42,213 nucleotides of DNA from Chitinispirillaceae bacterium. Lineage in GTDB: Bacteria > Fibrobacterota > Chitinivibrionia > Chitinivibrionales > Chitinispirillaceae. Positions 27,222 through 36,024 of the stretch are shown here, one piece after another. The stretch lies in assembly GCA_016929415.1 (NCBI GenBank), contig JAFGIW010000128.1:1-42213 (forward strand). Direction: 5' to 3'. Under the pieces are notes generated by a model. The model saw only the letters and a program-made list of their open reading frames with translations. It did not search any database and was not told the origin of the DNA. The translations under genes and the position numbers were made by a program. Numbering within the stretch: the first letter of the stretch is position 1; every line of letters begins with the position of its first letter.

Positions 27222-27602
27222 CGGACCCGTCCCAATCCGCCATTGCCGCGAGTGCTTTAGCGATTTTATTCATATTTTACATTATTATTGCCCATCATTC
27301 ATGAAGTATCCGGAAGACGCATTAACGCAGGTATCGACAATATAGACGGTACCGGTTTACCGGTCACTGAAGACCATCAATGCGGAAAATACCATTTCCC
27401 GTTGCGGTTTCGGTAATCATTCCTTTACGCCTCGCCTTCACCACCACCACCGCTTTCATACGCTCATCAGATCCCCCGGCCGGGGGACCGTCGTAAGGAG
27501 AAAATGAACGGGAACAGTATCGATTGTACCGATATCCCGGTCAACAAAGGCCTTCCACGCAGGAAATACAATTTTCCGTTACCGCTTCCGTAGTCACGTC
27601 AT
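27222..27602. other. Gene-free interval with imperfect direct repeats
   Basis: No gene supported. Two stretches resemble each other over about 40 nt, at 27381-27420 and 27557-27598 (shared GGAAATAC-like and TTTCCGTT-like blocks). A 14-bp palindrome CCCCCGGCCGGGGG lies near 27474-27487. On the minus strand both copies encode short frames (MITETATGNGIFRIDGLQ and VTTEAVTENCISCVEGLC), so they may be remnants of a duplicated coding segment. Confidence 0.5.
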
Positions 27603-30323
27603 ATGGCGCCGCTTCTTACCGACAATATTTTTTTTCGCCACACCGCCGTTGCGGCATTGCCGGTTACGGCCGCGGCGGTTTTCGCTCTTACGGCGGCAGT
27701 ATCCGGCCAATCCGGCAAATCTTCCCCCCTTCTTCGTTCTGTAAACGCTCCCGCGCCCGCCGTCGGATTCTCTGCCGAACCGAAGCTGGTTGCCGAAGGA
27801 GCCGTCGAGTTGCCGTTGCAGCTCCTTTTTAAAAAAGGGATCAGCGGTGTGGTGACGGTGGAAGTAGATATCGATCAGCAGGGCAAGGTCGAGCGCTGCG
27901 CCGTCCAATCGGGCATCGACCCGCTGCTCGATACGCTTATCTGCAATTCGATGATGCGGTCGCTCTTCACTCCGGCGTACGAAGAGGGTAAAGCGGTTGC
28001 ATCGACGGTTTCGATACATTACACGTTCGATCCCGAAACAGTTGTTCGCAACAGCGCCGGTGCCGTTCCCGAAGTCCGCGGAGTCGTTCTCGAGCGACAG
28101 ACTTCAATCCCGGTTAAAAACGCCGGGGTAAACCTTGAGGTCGTCGATTCGCTTGCCGATCGCGACATGCGAATCCCGATGGGCCGGTATCTCCGGTTGA
28201 TCGGAGGGGCGACGGGCCAGACGGAGAACAACGGCATTCTCTCCACCGCCACCGACTCGCTCGGTTGTTTCGCGTTTCGCCTGCTGCCCTCGTGCCCGGT
28301 GCGTCTGGCGATCATCGCACCCGGGTACGAAATCGCCCATGCATCAATTGACGTACAGCCGGGAATGTCGAAAAAGGTGACCTGCCGCCTGGAATATTTC
28401 GAAAAAGATACCGCGACCGAAATTGTCGTCTACGGGACCCCGATTCATCGGCAGCACCTCGACATCGAGGAGGAACAGGTCGAAACCGGCCTTACCCACT
28501 ATTTGAGCAGCCTGCTCCAGACAAAAGCGACTGTCCGCAGCGTTCCCGAATCGCGTTCTTCGATGATGGTCAGGGCGGGAAGCCCGTTCGACAATCGATA
28601 TTACATCTGCGGGGTGCAGTTTCTTGCGCCCTACCATTTCGGCGGACATTCCTACGCGGATATCGACGGCATGATGATCTCCGCACTCAGCGAGATCGAT
28701 CTGACCATCGACCGGATTGCCGGACGACAGATTGACGCAAGCGGATTCCGCATCGATGCGCAGCCGGGCATCTACCGGCCGGCGAACCGGACATTGCTGA
28801 AGCGGCCGGAAATATCGGTTGATCTTAATAATGTCGGGCAGGATATCCTTGTATCTTTGCCGCGCCGGCAATCCGACGATTGTCTTCAACTCGGTGTTAC
28901 ACGGGCAGAAAATTATACGCTCAAGTTTCTCAATTCCCGGAGAACGTTAAATGAGAACAGCGAGTACAGCAATCCCGCCAGTTATGGCAACATTACATTG
29001 ACCGGATCAGGTACGCTGAAGTCGTTACAGTTACATTCCTTTTCCTGGTTCGCCTGGGATACCTATCGATGGTATGCGTGGTCCGGCAACAAGTTTATAC
29101 AGAAGAATCAACGGGCGATACCGTGGGGGATGGTGAGTGTTACCGCACGACCGGAAAACCGTAAGATGCCGCTGATCCGTGCCGGTGGATCGTTTCAGTA
29201 TTTTGCAAACGGGAAGCGGTACGGATCAAGCCTCTATAAAAAACATCTCACAATGTCAAACGGAGTCCTTTCATTTGCCTATGACAGTCTGATAAATTCG
29301 ATCGCCGATGTTTCACTTGAGTTCAATACCGAATATACACAGTGGGACGGTTCCGCCGAACGGACGTTTCAAGCGCTTACCGATTCGATGGAGAAAGCAT
29401 CCGGTGCTCGCTACTACATGTGGAAGGATACCGCGCTTGTCCCGATAGACCATGCTTTGGGAAATGAGTACTCCTTGCAGATGCACGCTACGATCAGTAA
29501 AGCATTCGGCCCTTTCACCGCTTCGGCCGACCTTCTCGGCGCCGGTCTTCTCTATGGAAAAGAACCGGATGCAATCGGGGATGCGGGAGTATCGCTCGTA
29601 TGGCAGGGGAAACACCTGCAGGCGGGCCTTCACGGCGGGAGGATCACCTCCCGGCCCGACATCAGGGGGTTGCCCGACAGTCGCTATCGCCGGGTTCATT
29701 CGAGCACCTACCTGTTCTCGCTTCCGTTATTTTTACGATGCAATCCGGCAATAAAATTCGGGCTGCAACCCTATGTACGAAGCAAAAAACACGAACCGAA
29801 ACTCGATCCGGTGCTCAAGACATGGATTCCCGGTGGGGCAACGGCACTCCTGGCAGCAGGTGTGGACCTCGATGCGGAGTTGCAGATTTTCAAATGGCTG
29901 GCTGTAAACAGCGCCGCCAACTTCTCGCATGCCCGGCGCAGTTCCACGGAAGGTACAACGCTGTATGAATGGGATGTTCCATGGGGCGGCAGGACCAACA
30001 TCCATCTGCAGTTCGGGAAAGAAAATCAGGTCCATATTTACTGCATCGGCGTGCTGTCGGAAGGGCTCCCCGTCGAGGATATTTACCATGCAGGCATTAC
30101 CCGCATCCCCGACTACCGGAGGATCGATCTGAGCCTGCAATACCGTTCCCGGATCATCGAGCACCGTTTTCTCACCAGGTATGATGCCTATTTCAATTTC
30201 TTCAACCTTACCGGCCGGTACAACGCAACCGATTACTACCGGGACGAATCCATGCAGCTGCGGATGATTCCCCTGGGTGAAATGTTCTGCGAGCTGGGGG
30301 TGCGGTTCGGGTTCCGGCTGTGA
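27603..30323 (+). CDS. Fusion of TonB C-terminal domain and TonB-dependent receptor-like barrel
   Basis: A 906-aa envelope protein. Residues 1-36 are a signal peptide (FALTAAVSGQS near the cut). About 70-140 is a TonB_C/energy-transducer-like domain (GVVTVEVDIDQQGKVERCAV, LICNSMMRSLFTPAYEEGKA). About 155-275 is a carboxypeptidase-regulatory-like segment (VRGVVLERQTSIPVKNAGVN, LSTATDSLGCFAFRLLP). About 280-420 is plug-like (TEIVVYGTPIHRQHLDIEEE and FDNRYYICGVQFLAPYHFGG). The rest is a strand-rich barrel ending ELGVRFGFRL. TonB and its receptor are normally separate proteins on opposite membranes, so carrying a TonB_C domain in the receptor is unusual. It may act as a periplasmic peptidoglycan- or partner-binding part. 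No clear TonB box is visible. The substrate is unknown. Confidence 0.75.
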   Translation: MAPLLTDNIFFRHTAVAALPVTAAAVFALTAAVSGQSGKSSPLLRSVNAPAPAVGFSAEPKLVAEGAVELPLQLLFKKGISGVVTVEVDIDQQGKVERCAVQSGIDPLLDTLICNSMMRSLFTPAYEEGKAVASTVSIHYTFDPETVVRNSAGAVPEVRGVVLERQTSIPVKNAGVNLEVVDSLADRDMRIPMGRYLRLIGGATGQTENNGILSTATDSLGCFAFRLLPSCPVRLAIIAPGYEIAHASIDVQPGMSKKVTCRLEYFEKDTATEIVVYGTPIHRQHLDIEEEQVETGLTHYLSSLLQTKATVRSVPESRSSMMVRAGSPFDNRYYICGVQFLAPYHFGGHSYADIDGMMISALSEIDLTIDRIAGRQIDASGFRIDAQPGIYRPANRTLLKRPEISVDLNNVGQDILVSLPRRQSDDCLQLGVTRAENYTLKFLNSRRTLNENSEYSNPASYGNITLTGSGTLKSLQLHSFSWFAWDTYRWYAWSGNKFIQKNQRAIPWGMVSVTARPENRKMPLIRAGGSFQYFANGKRYGSSLYKKHLTMSNGVLSFAYDSLINSIADVSLEFNTEYTQWDGSAERTFQALTDSMEKASGARYYMWKDTALVPIDHALGNEYSLQMHATISKAFGPFTASADLLGAGLLYGKEPDAIGDAGVSLVWQGKHLQAGLHGGRITSRPDIRGLPDSRYRRVHSSTYLFSLPLFLRCNPAIKFGLQPYVRSKKHEPKLDPVLKTWIPGGATALLAAGVDLDAELQIFKWLAVNSAANFSHARRSSTEGTTLYEWDVPWGGRTNIHLQFGKENQVHIYCIGVLSEGLPVEDIYHAGITRIPDYRRIDLSLQYRSRIIEHRFLTRYDAYFNFFNLTGRYNATDYYRDESMQLRMIPLGEMFCELGVRFGFRL

Positions 30324-30380
30324 GGAACGGAAGCGAGCTGCTCCGGAACGTTTTTTCAACAAAGCCCGTCGATAAAAACA

Positions 30381-30414
30381 GCCGCGGACGCCCCTCTTTC
30401 CCGGCGTCCGCGGC
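30381..30414. other. Strong 12-bp hairpin after the receptor gene
   Basis: GCCGCGGACGCC and GGCGTCCGCGGC form a perfect 12-bp stem with a pyrimidine loop of 10 nt. There is no T-run. It lies between two convergent genes (receptor and secreted-protein gene) and could stabilise or end either transcript. Confidence 0.7.
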
Positions 30415-30485
30415 CGACCGGTCGGAAGCGGCGGCGCGGTACCGCGACCGACACCCGCCCCACACTCCTTCCGATCCGGCACCAG

Positions 30486-31424
30486 CTATCTCATCAACCG
30501 GACGTTGTAATGTCCCCGGGCAAGCCCTCTGATGTAAATTGATTTCATGCCGGCGTGAACGTGCTTTTTACACACCGCGGCGCCCTTGCAATCAATGACG
30601 ACCAACGTCGCCCCGGAGTTCATCGGCCGCGGAAGAAAAGCGACCAATCCGCCGTCGCCCAGATGCCTGACAACCAGCGACTGCATCCTACCGGTCTTGG
30701 CATGTTTTTTTGCGGCGATCGCGGTCGTTTCCAGACCTTCGGGAGGGATGCCGACGCCGGGGTTGATAACCGAACAACCCCGCAGGCCATACACTCCCTT
30801 GACGCCCTCGACCCCGTCGACTCCGTTGACGCCTGCACCGATTCCCGCCCATGTACCGGTAGTCGAGTCATAATCATACCATGAGTTGTACCCAAGCACC
30901 GAGGTGGCATGCGTCCAGTACTGCATGCCGCCGTTCCGCGCGACGCCGGTCCTTGCGAAGGAAATTTCCATGATGCTTGTAAATGTCGAATCGATCCTGG
31001 CAATCATGTCGTCGGACAGGGATAGTACGTCGCAGTATACGAGCCACTCAAGCTCCATTTTCACCGCGGCGTTGAAGTTGAAGGCAGCCGTATCGATGGG
31101 AGCATACTCGTCCGCCGTGTCCGGCAGCGGCAGAATGACCCCCATGCATGCCATCCGTATACCCTGCTGGTACGACAACCCGTAATTGCCGACGAACACC
31201 ATGGCGCGGGAATCGTAGTGGCTCCTGTAGCGGATGCCGACGGCGGGCGCCGCGCCGTCCTTGAAATAATTGACGTTCTCCTCCCCCATCTCCATCAGTT
31301 TCGACAGATTGATGGTCTCGCCCGATGTAAATGCCACGCCTTCGATGTTTTCAGGACTCGGGCAGGCCCATGATCGCATAACCAACGCGACAACCGTCAC
31401 TGCGGCAAACAGTACCTTACGCAT
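30486..31424 (-). CDS. Secreted protein with GVxG repeats and a sorting-like C-terminus
   Basis: I do not recognise the main domain. From the ATG at 31424, which has a strong AAAGGAGG site 6 nt upstream, the product is 312 aa. It begins with a signal peptide (MRKVLFAAVTVVALVMRSWA) cut before CPSPENIEG. About residues 200-235 include a run of G-V-x-G units (GVNGVDGVEGVKGVYG). The last 60 residues (SLVVRHLGDGGLVAFLPRPM, VVIDCKGAAVCKKHVHAG, GLARGHYNVRLMR) resemble the beta-sandwich sorting modules of type IX secretion. It is the third gene of a small operon behind the TIGR02147 regulator and a lipoprotein, 89 nt after the latter. Probably an exported surface protein. Confidence 0.6.
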   Translation of the reverse strand: MRKVLFAAVTVVALVMRSWACPSPENIEGVAFTSGETINLSKLMEMGEENVNYFKDGAAPAVGIRYRSHYDSRAMVFVGNYGLSYQQGIRMACMGVILPLPDTADEYAPIDTAAFNFNAAVKMELEWLVYCDVLSLSDDMIARIDSTFTSIMEISFARTGVARNGGMQYWTHATSVLGYNSWYDYDSTTGTWAGIGAGVNGVDGVEGVKGVYGLRGCSVINPGVGIPPEGLETTAIAAKKHAKTGRMQSLVVRHLGDGGLVAFLPRPMNSGATLVVIDCKGAAVCKKHVHAGMKSIYIRGLARGHYNVRLMR

Positions 31425-31513
31425 AACCGGCCTCCTTTGATAATTTTTACCTGATTGACGTCCCCGCCGCCGCCTTCCGGGGAGAATTCCTGCAATTACC
31501 ATATTTTCAAACA

Positions 31514-32155
31514 TCATTGCAGCTCCAACGTAGCATCGACGACAGCGTCATCTGTCGCTGAAAGGTCAATAACGAACGATTTGTCGCCTGAATCCGACTC
31601 TGTTGAAGGATGTACCGTTACCGTATAGACACCCTCGGGCACCCCGGTGAAACTGAATTTTCCCTCAGCGTCGGTTTCCGCACGATACGGCGAGCCGGGG
31701 ATGAAAACCAGCGAATAGGGACCGGGTTGTCCCTGCCGGGTGACTGTCCCGCGTAGTGTTCGCAACGGTTTGAATGATTCCGTATCCGCAAAAACCGCAT
31801 TATACTGAGTTCCGACTGAAATGTTAAAAAATACCGCACCGCTGTCAAACGGACTTTCGGGGTAGATAAATATATTATAGTTTCCGGGGGGCAGATCGGT
31901 GAACGCGACATCTCCCCCCTCGTCAACTGTTGCCGTATCGGTAAAAAGTCGCGTATTCCCGGAGACGTAGTGTTCGTCGAAGATCATGACGATCGCGCCC
32001 GCTGCGGTTGTCGTGCGGACGGTCGTTCCTTCGACCGCGATCTCCACGCCGCTGGTCGTTTCCGATCCCGCGTTCGCGGGTCCGGTGCAGCGGCACGCCG
32101 GCATGATGCTCAAGGCGACGACCGATACGATCCCCTTCCACTGTTTTGGAATCAT
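31514..32155 (-). CDS. Lipoprotein with carboxypeptidase-regulatory-like domains
   Basis: A 213-aa protein with a lipoprotein-type start (MIPKQWKGIVSVVALSIMPAC), modified cysteine at C21 expected. Two similar beta domains follow: about 35-125 (VEGTTVRTTTAAGAIVMIFD, DVAFTDLPPGNYNIFIYPES) and about 130-213 (LRGTVTRQGQPGPYSLVFIP, AETDAEGKFSFTGVPEGVYT), the second being a typical carboxypeptidase-regulatory-like fold. Its ATG overlaps the stop of the TIGR02147 gene by 4 nt, so the two are translated together. It may be a surface-anchored partner of the next gene. Specific function is unknown. Confidence 0.75.
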   Translation of the reverse strand: MIPKQWKGIVSVVALSIMPACRCTGPANAGSETTSGVEIAVEGTTVRTTTAAGAIVMIFDEHYVSGNTRLFTDTATVDEGGDVAFTDLPPGNYNIFIYPESPFDSGAVFFNISVGTQYNAVFADTESFKPLRTLRGTVTRQGQPGPYSLVFIPGSPYRAETDAEGKFSFTGVPEGVYTVTVHPSTESDSGDKSFVIDLSATDDAVVDATLELQ

Positions 32156-32979
32156 TCTCCTTCTCCCCCGTACGGTTTCGACATGGGAAACAGTTGCATA
32201 TTGACCTGGTACACCCGGTTGCGCCGCCGGTCGGCCTCCTCGATCCGCGTCAACTCCCCACGCGTGCGTCTGAGAAGCTCTCTGACCTTTTTATACCCTT
32301 CGGCGGAATAACACATGCTCATGGTCGAATAGTCGCGCTCCTGCCGCGGAATCCTTTCCAGCCCTTCGAGGGCTTTGACAAGCGTGTCACGGTGAAACCG
32401 CTCGATTGCCGGGCCGTGCCACCGCTCGCCGGTGGTAATGCTGTGGTCGCGCACCGCGTACGAATCGCCGACACGTTCGATGAAACCGAGATCCGACAGA
32501 AGGCCGACCGCACGCTTCGCCTCATGCACGGTGATCGTCGGTTCGAGCATGCGGCTCAATGCATGGTAATCGCCGTTGAAAGGGAAAAATCGAAGCAGCT
32601 CCCGAACCGTCGAAAAATACCACTCCTCATAGAACGCGTACCGCGCTTCAGGAACCTCTTTCGTCCTTCCGGATCGCAATTTTACAAGCTCACTGTATCC
32701 GGCCATGCGCTCGCGCTCGGATTTCGCCTGACAGAACTGCACCAGATGAACGAAATATTCGGCCTCCTTCGAGCGCAGGCTGAGGAACTTAATGAATTTC
32801 GGCAGCAGATTTTTACTGATGTTGCGTTGTTCGTTGAAAATCCGGGTGAGCGTGCTGGAGTCGAGCTGAAGCTTGACAGCCATCGAACGGATCGAGAATC
32901 CGGGATTTCCGGCTTTGCGCTGCGCCAGATCATCCCTGAGAAACTCCCGAAAATCGAAGTAGCTGAAAATTGAAGGCAT
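32152..32979 (-). CDS. TIGR02147-family protein (Fibrobacter-type regulator)
   Basis: A 275-aa protein with the family signature from its start: MPSIFSYFDFREFLRDDLAQ, then FSIRSMAVKLQLDSSTLTRI and RNISKNLLPKFIKFL, with an N-terminal helix-turn-helix (S-I-R-S-M-A...SS-T-L-T-R-I). The second half is a winged-helix-like region (MLEPTITVHEAKRAVGLLSD LG). I start it at 32979, the ATG of MPSIFSYF; the frame stays open to 33063. TIGR02147 was defined on a large gene set in Fibrobacter succinogenes. In that genus such genes often precede secreted or lipoprotein genes, as here. It probably regulates or is co-expressed with the two downstream genes. Confidence 0.85.
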   Translation of the reverse strand: MPSIFSYFDFREFLRDDLAQRKAGNPGFSIRSMAVKLQLDSSTLTRIFNEQRNISKNLLPKFIKFLSLRSKEAEYFVHLVQFCQAKSERERMAGYSELVKLRSGRTKEVPEARYAFYEEWYFSTVRELLRFFPFNGDYHALSRMLEPTITVHEAKRAVGLLSDLGFIERVGDSYAVRDHSITTGERWHGPAIERFHRDTLVKALEGLERIPRQERDYSTMSMCYSAEGYKKVRELLRRTRGELTRIEEADRRRNRVYQVNMQLFPMSKPYGGEGE

Positions 32980-33037
32980 GGTATCGATTATCCCCGCATG
33001 AATCCCCGTGTTCTTTACCGCTTCCCCCGTACAACCC

Positions 33038-35563
33038 TTACGGTGCCACCACCCGCTTCGCAACCCGCCCCTTGTCGGTAACCAGTTCGACGAGATACAA
33101 TCCCGGCGTCATCGCCCCGGTGTTCAACCGCATTGAATGCGCGCCGGCATTGCGGTGCTCGGCGGTCCGGCGACAGACCAGCTGACCGCGCTGGTTGTAG
33201 ACGGACAGTTTGACATCAGACACTTCCGGGATCGTGAAAACCGCCGTCATCGGACGCGAATGATTGTTGATCGACAGAAAGGGATGCGCGACATTCATTG
33301 TTTTCGGCCCCGCGATGGTACCGACGGAATATTCAACGCCATCCAGCGTTCTTCCCGGCGGCAGGGCCGCTCCCGCATTGTCGGCCAGAAACGAATTGAC
33401 CCAGTCCGGCCGCCGGGGAAGCGAGTCCTTTAGTACGGATGCGGTCCAGTTTTCATCGGTCAGCCTGAGAAAATTGCCGGTGATTTTTTCATAATAGGAA
33501 AATACCGGCCCCACGTACGCCATCGGGGCGAAATTGTTGGACGGCGACGGCGCAATGAACACGCCCAGGTTTATTTTCCCCGTCGCAACGTGCAGTACAT
33601 TGCCGACGACCCCACCGCCTTCATCGGTAGGCTGCGTATGGACATCGGCGATGATGTAATCGCTGTCCGCAACGACCTCATTGTTAAAAAACATATCGGC
33701 GTACCATCCTGAAAACGGCGGCGCGCCGCTGCCGGTCTCGATGAAGAGCATTTTCTGCAGAAACACCTTCTCCGAATCGGAAAACGCCGTTCCCGACAAC
33801 TCCTTTTGCGCAAGGGTGTCCAGCCGGCACATGACGCTTTTCAGATTCGCGAAATAGGTTCGTATGCCCGACTGATAAGCATCGGTAAAGCACGCGGCCG
33901 CATTATCGGCAAAAACGCCGATCTGACGGTAGAATTCCGGGTATGGTTCGATGTAACTGTGGGGAAACGAGCACTCGCTGCCTCCCGTATAGGATTGTTT
34001 CGCGTAGAGAAGATTGTCATGCCTGAGCTCCGACCATGCGGCAAGCTGCGTATTGAGTTTCTCCTGATGCCACGCGGTGGTTTTCATGAAAAGCGGCAAC
34101 CCCGGCCGGTCGTCATCCGGCTTGAGCAGGCGGATCGCCTGCAGCCAGGTGTTGTAAAGCGACTGCTGCCAGAAATCCGGTTTATAGGCGTCGATGAGAT
34201 AGCGGAGATTATTGAGCTGCGCGCCGTAAGGATAGATTTCCAGTTCGTTTTTCAGCAGGGGAAGCGCATCGTCGTTGCCGAGCGCGTACATCGCGTCAAG
34301 CGGATCGGGCATCATGCGATATATTTTCCGGCCGTTATGGACAATGCGGTCGTAAACGACATTCGAGAATACATACGAATCGATGATAAAGCGCTGTCCG
34401 AGAATCTTGAATGAAACCGGGAGCGTGTCGGGGACTGAATCCGCTCCATTCATGGTGATGAAATCCGAAAGGATCTTCTGTTCGGAACGGGGATCTTCGG
34501 CTATGTTTTTCTGGAACAGGGCATACGTCGTATCCGCAAGCAGCGCGGATGCGTCGGCAACATGGCTGCGGTCGGTGATGTCAAGAAGCTCCGCGGGCGT
34601 CAGATCGTCGCTTTCGCCGACAAAGAGGGCGAGCATCCGGTCGATTTCCGCTATCCCCTGCCGAACCGAGACACGATCGATCAATTCGTTGAGCAGGCAG
34701 GCGCCCATACTCATCCGCCGCGGATCCGACGGATCCCACATTTCGTGAGAAGAGACGGTAAGCAGGAAATCGATACGTCCCAGCCACATCATTGCCCTGA
34801 AATAATTCCTAAGGGACGGAGTGCGCGTATAATGTCCTCGCACCGTGAACTGGCTGAAATCGAGCTTTCTCTCGGTTTTCGAAAAGAGCGGCATGAAGGA
34901 CATCTGTTCGCCGGCGACCGCATTCCAGACGGTATCGATCAGCCCGGTTGAAACGAAATGCGGAGCCTTTTTAACATTTTCCGCCAGGGAAAGCGCCATC
35001 GTCACATAGAGGTCGACATCGCGAAGCGCCGAATCGAGCAGGGGGGTCCCTTCGACATACGATGCGACCAGCGCCGGTATGCCGTTGTACAGGCTGGACA
35101 GTATGGATTTTATTTCCGGTAACAATACGTTCTGCTCGACCACCATGAGGATATCGTCGTACGATTTGTGCATGGCGTACAATACCGCATCCGTGGTGAG
35201 AAACACCGGCAGATCTTTCGCATACATGTCGTGAAGCGCCCTGCCGAAGCTGGTGTAACCGACGCGCTCGGTTGCCATGAATCCGTTTTTCGCAAGCAGA
35301 CTCAGTTCAGCGGAGGTGAGGGAATACTTCTCCCCGATTGAATCGAGAAAGTCGCACCGCACTCCCGATGTCGCCTTTATAATGGAACTATAGTAGGGGC
35401 TTGCAGGTTGGGCGCGGGTGATAAGCTCCCCGGCGGTGATGCCGGCATTTTCCTCTATAAACCGGGAATACGCCTCTTCATCGAATCCCTGTGCAGTGAA
35501 ATAGAGACTGTTGATGAACACGCCGATAAAAACCATACGGAACATGAAATTATGGTGAATCAT
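33038..35563 (-). CDS. DUF3160 protein with type IX-like C-terminal sorting module
   Basis: An 841-aa exported protein. It begins with a signal peptide (FRMVFIGVFINSLYFTAQG) and has AGGAGGG 6 nt before the ATG at 35563. The central 650 residues match the DUF3160 family, recognised by ERVGYTSFGRALHDMYAKDL, PVFLTTDAVLYAMHKSYDD and, late on, DVHTQPTDEGGGVVGNVLHV ATG. No enzymatic role is established for the family. The last 85 residues (FTIPEVSDVKLSVYNQRGQL, MRLNTGAMTPGLYLVELVTD, KRVVAP) are a classic type A sorting domain of the type IX secretion system. It is a single gene, and its promoter should lie in the AT-rich DNA upstream. Confidence 0.85.
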   Translation of the reverse strand: MIHHNFMFRMVFIGVFINSLYFTAQGFDEEAYSRFIEENAGITAGELITRAQPASPYYSSIIKATSGVRCDFLDSIGEKYSLTSAELSLLAKNGFMATERVGYTSFGRALHDMYAKDLPVFLTTDAVLYAMHKSYDDILMVVEQNVLLPEIKSILSSLYNGIPALVASYVEGTPLLDSALRDVDLYVTMALSLAENVKKAPHFVSTGLIDTVWNAVAGEQMSFMPLFSKTERKLDFSQFTVRGHYTRTPSLRNYFRAMMWLGRIDFLLTVSSHEMWDPSDPRRMSMGACLLNELIDRVSVRQGIAEIDRMLALFVGESDDLTPAELLDITDRSHVADASALLADTTYALFQKNIAEDPRSEQKILSDFITMNGADSVPDTLPVSFKILGQRFIIDSYVFSNVVYDRIVHNGRKIYRMMPDPLDAMYALGNDDALPLLKNELEIYPYGAQLNNLRYLIDAYKPDFWQQSLYNTWLQAIRLLKPDDDRPGLPLFMKTTAWHQEKLNTQLAAWSELRHDNLLYAKQSYTGGSECSFPHSYIEPYPEFYRQIGVFADNAAACFTDAYQSGIRTYFANLKSVMCRLDTLAQKELSGTAFSDSEKVFLQKMLFIETGSGAPPFSGWYADMFFNNEVVADSDYIIADVHTQPTDEGGGVVGNVLHVATGKINLGVFIAPSPSNNFAPMAYVGPVFSYYEKITGNFLRLTDENWTASVLKDSLPRRPDWVNSFLADNAGAALPPGRTLDGVEYSVGTIAGPKTMNVAHPFLSINNHSRPMTAVFTIPEVSDVKLSVYNQRGQLVCRRTAEHRNAGAHSMRLNTGAMTPGLYLVELVTDKGRVAKRVVAP

Positions 35564-36024
35564 ATACGCCCTCCTGCAGGTGATTGTTTATTCCATGATC
35601 TGCCTGAACGATTGGATTGTACTATCATCATCCCCGTCGTTCGGATTCCTACTTATATAGTATACCTAATTTAAGTGATAAAATCAATAGGTTAAAATAG
35701 AAAGTGGTGTCTGTTTTTGGCAGCACGTTAGTAAGTTATATTTAATTGATTTTAATTGAATTATATCTTTAGAATCAATATTTAATATTTTAATATATTA
35801 ATTTTCTGGCAGCAATTAAAAAAAACCGGTTATCGAATTGTAGTAGCGACGGGTACTATGATTTCCCGGAAAGTGAGTAGCAATGTGAATGCGCCGATCT
35901 TCCGAGCCCCATCGGGGCGGCATGTTCAAAATTCAATTTCAATTGAACGTGTAACGTTGATAACCTGTTGTCCTCCACATCAGCTACGAATAAAAACGGA
36001 GCGAGGAAAAAATTTTCAGTTACT
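35564..36024. other. AT-rich gene-free interval
   Basis: No gene supported over 461 bp. The part from about 35680 to 35830 is strongly AT-rich and probably contains the promoter of the DUF3160 gene. Around 35900-35935 a short GC stretch contains GAGCCCCATCGGGGCGGC (5-bp inverted arms), and a near-palindromic AATTCAATTTCAATTGAA follows. These look like parts of a dispersed intergenic repeat, but only one copy is in the window. Confidence 0.5.
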
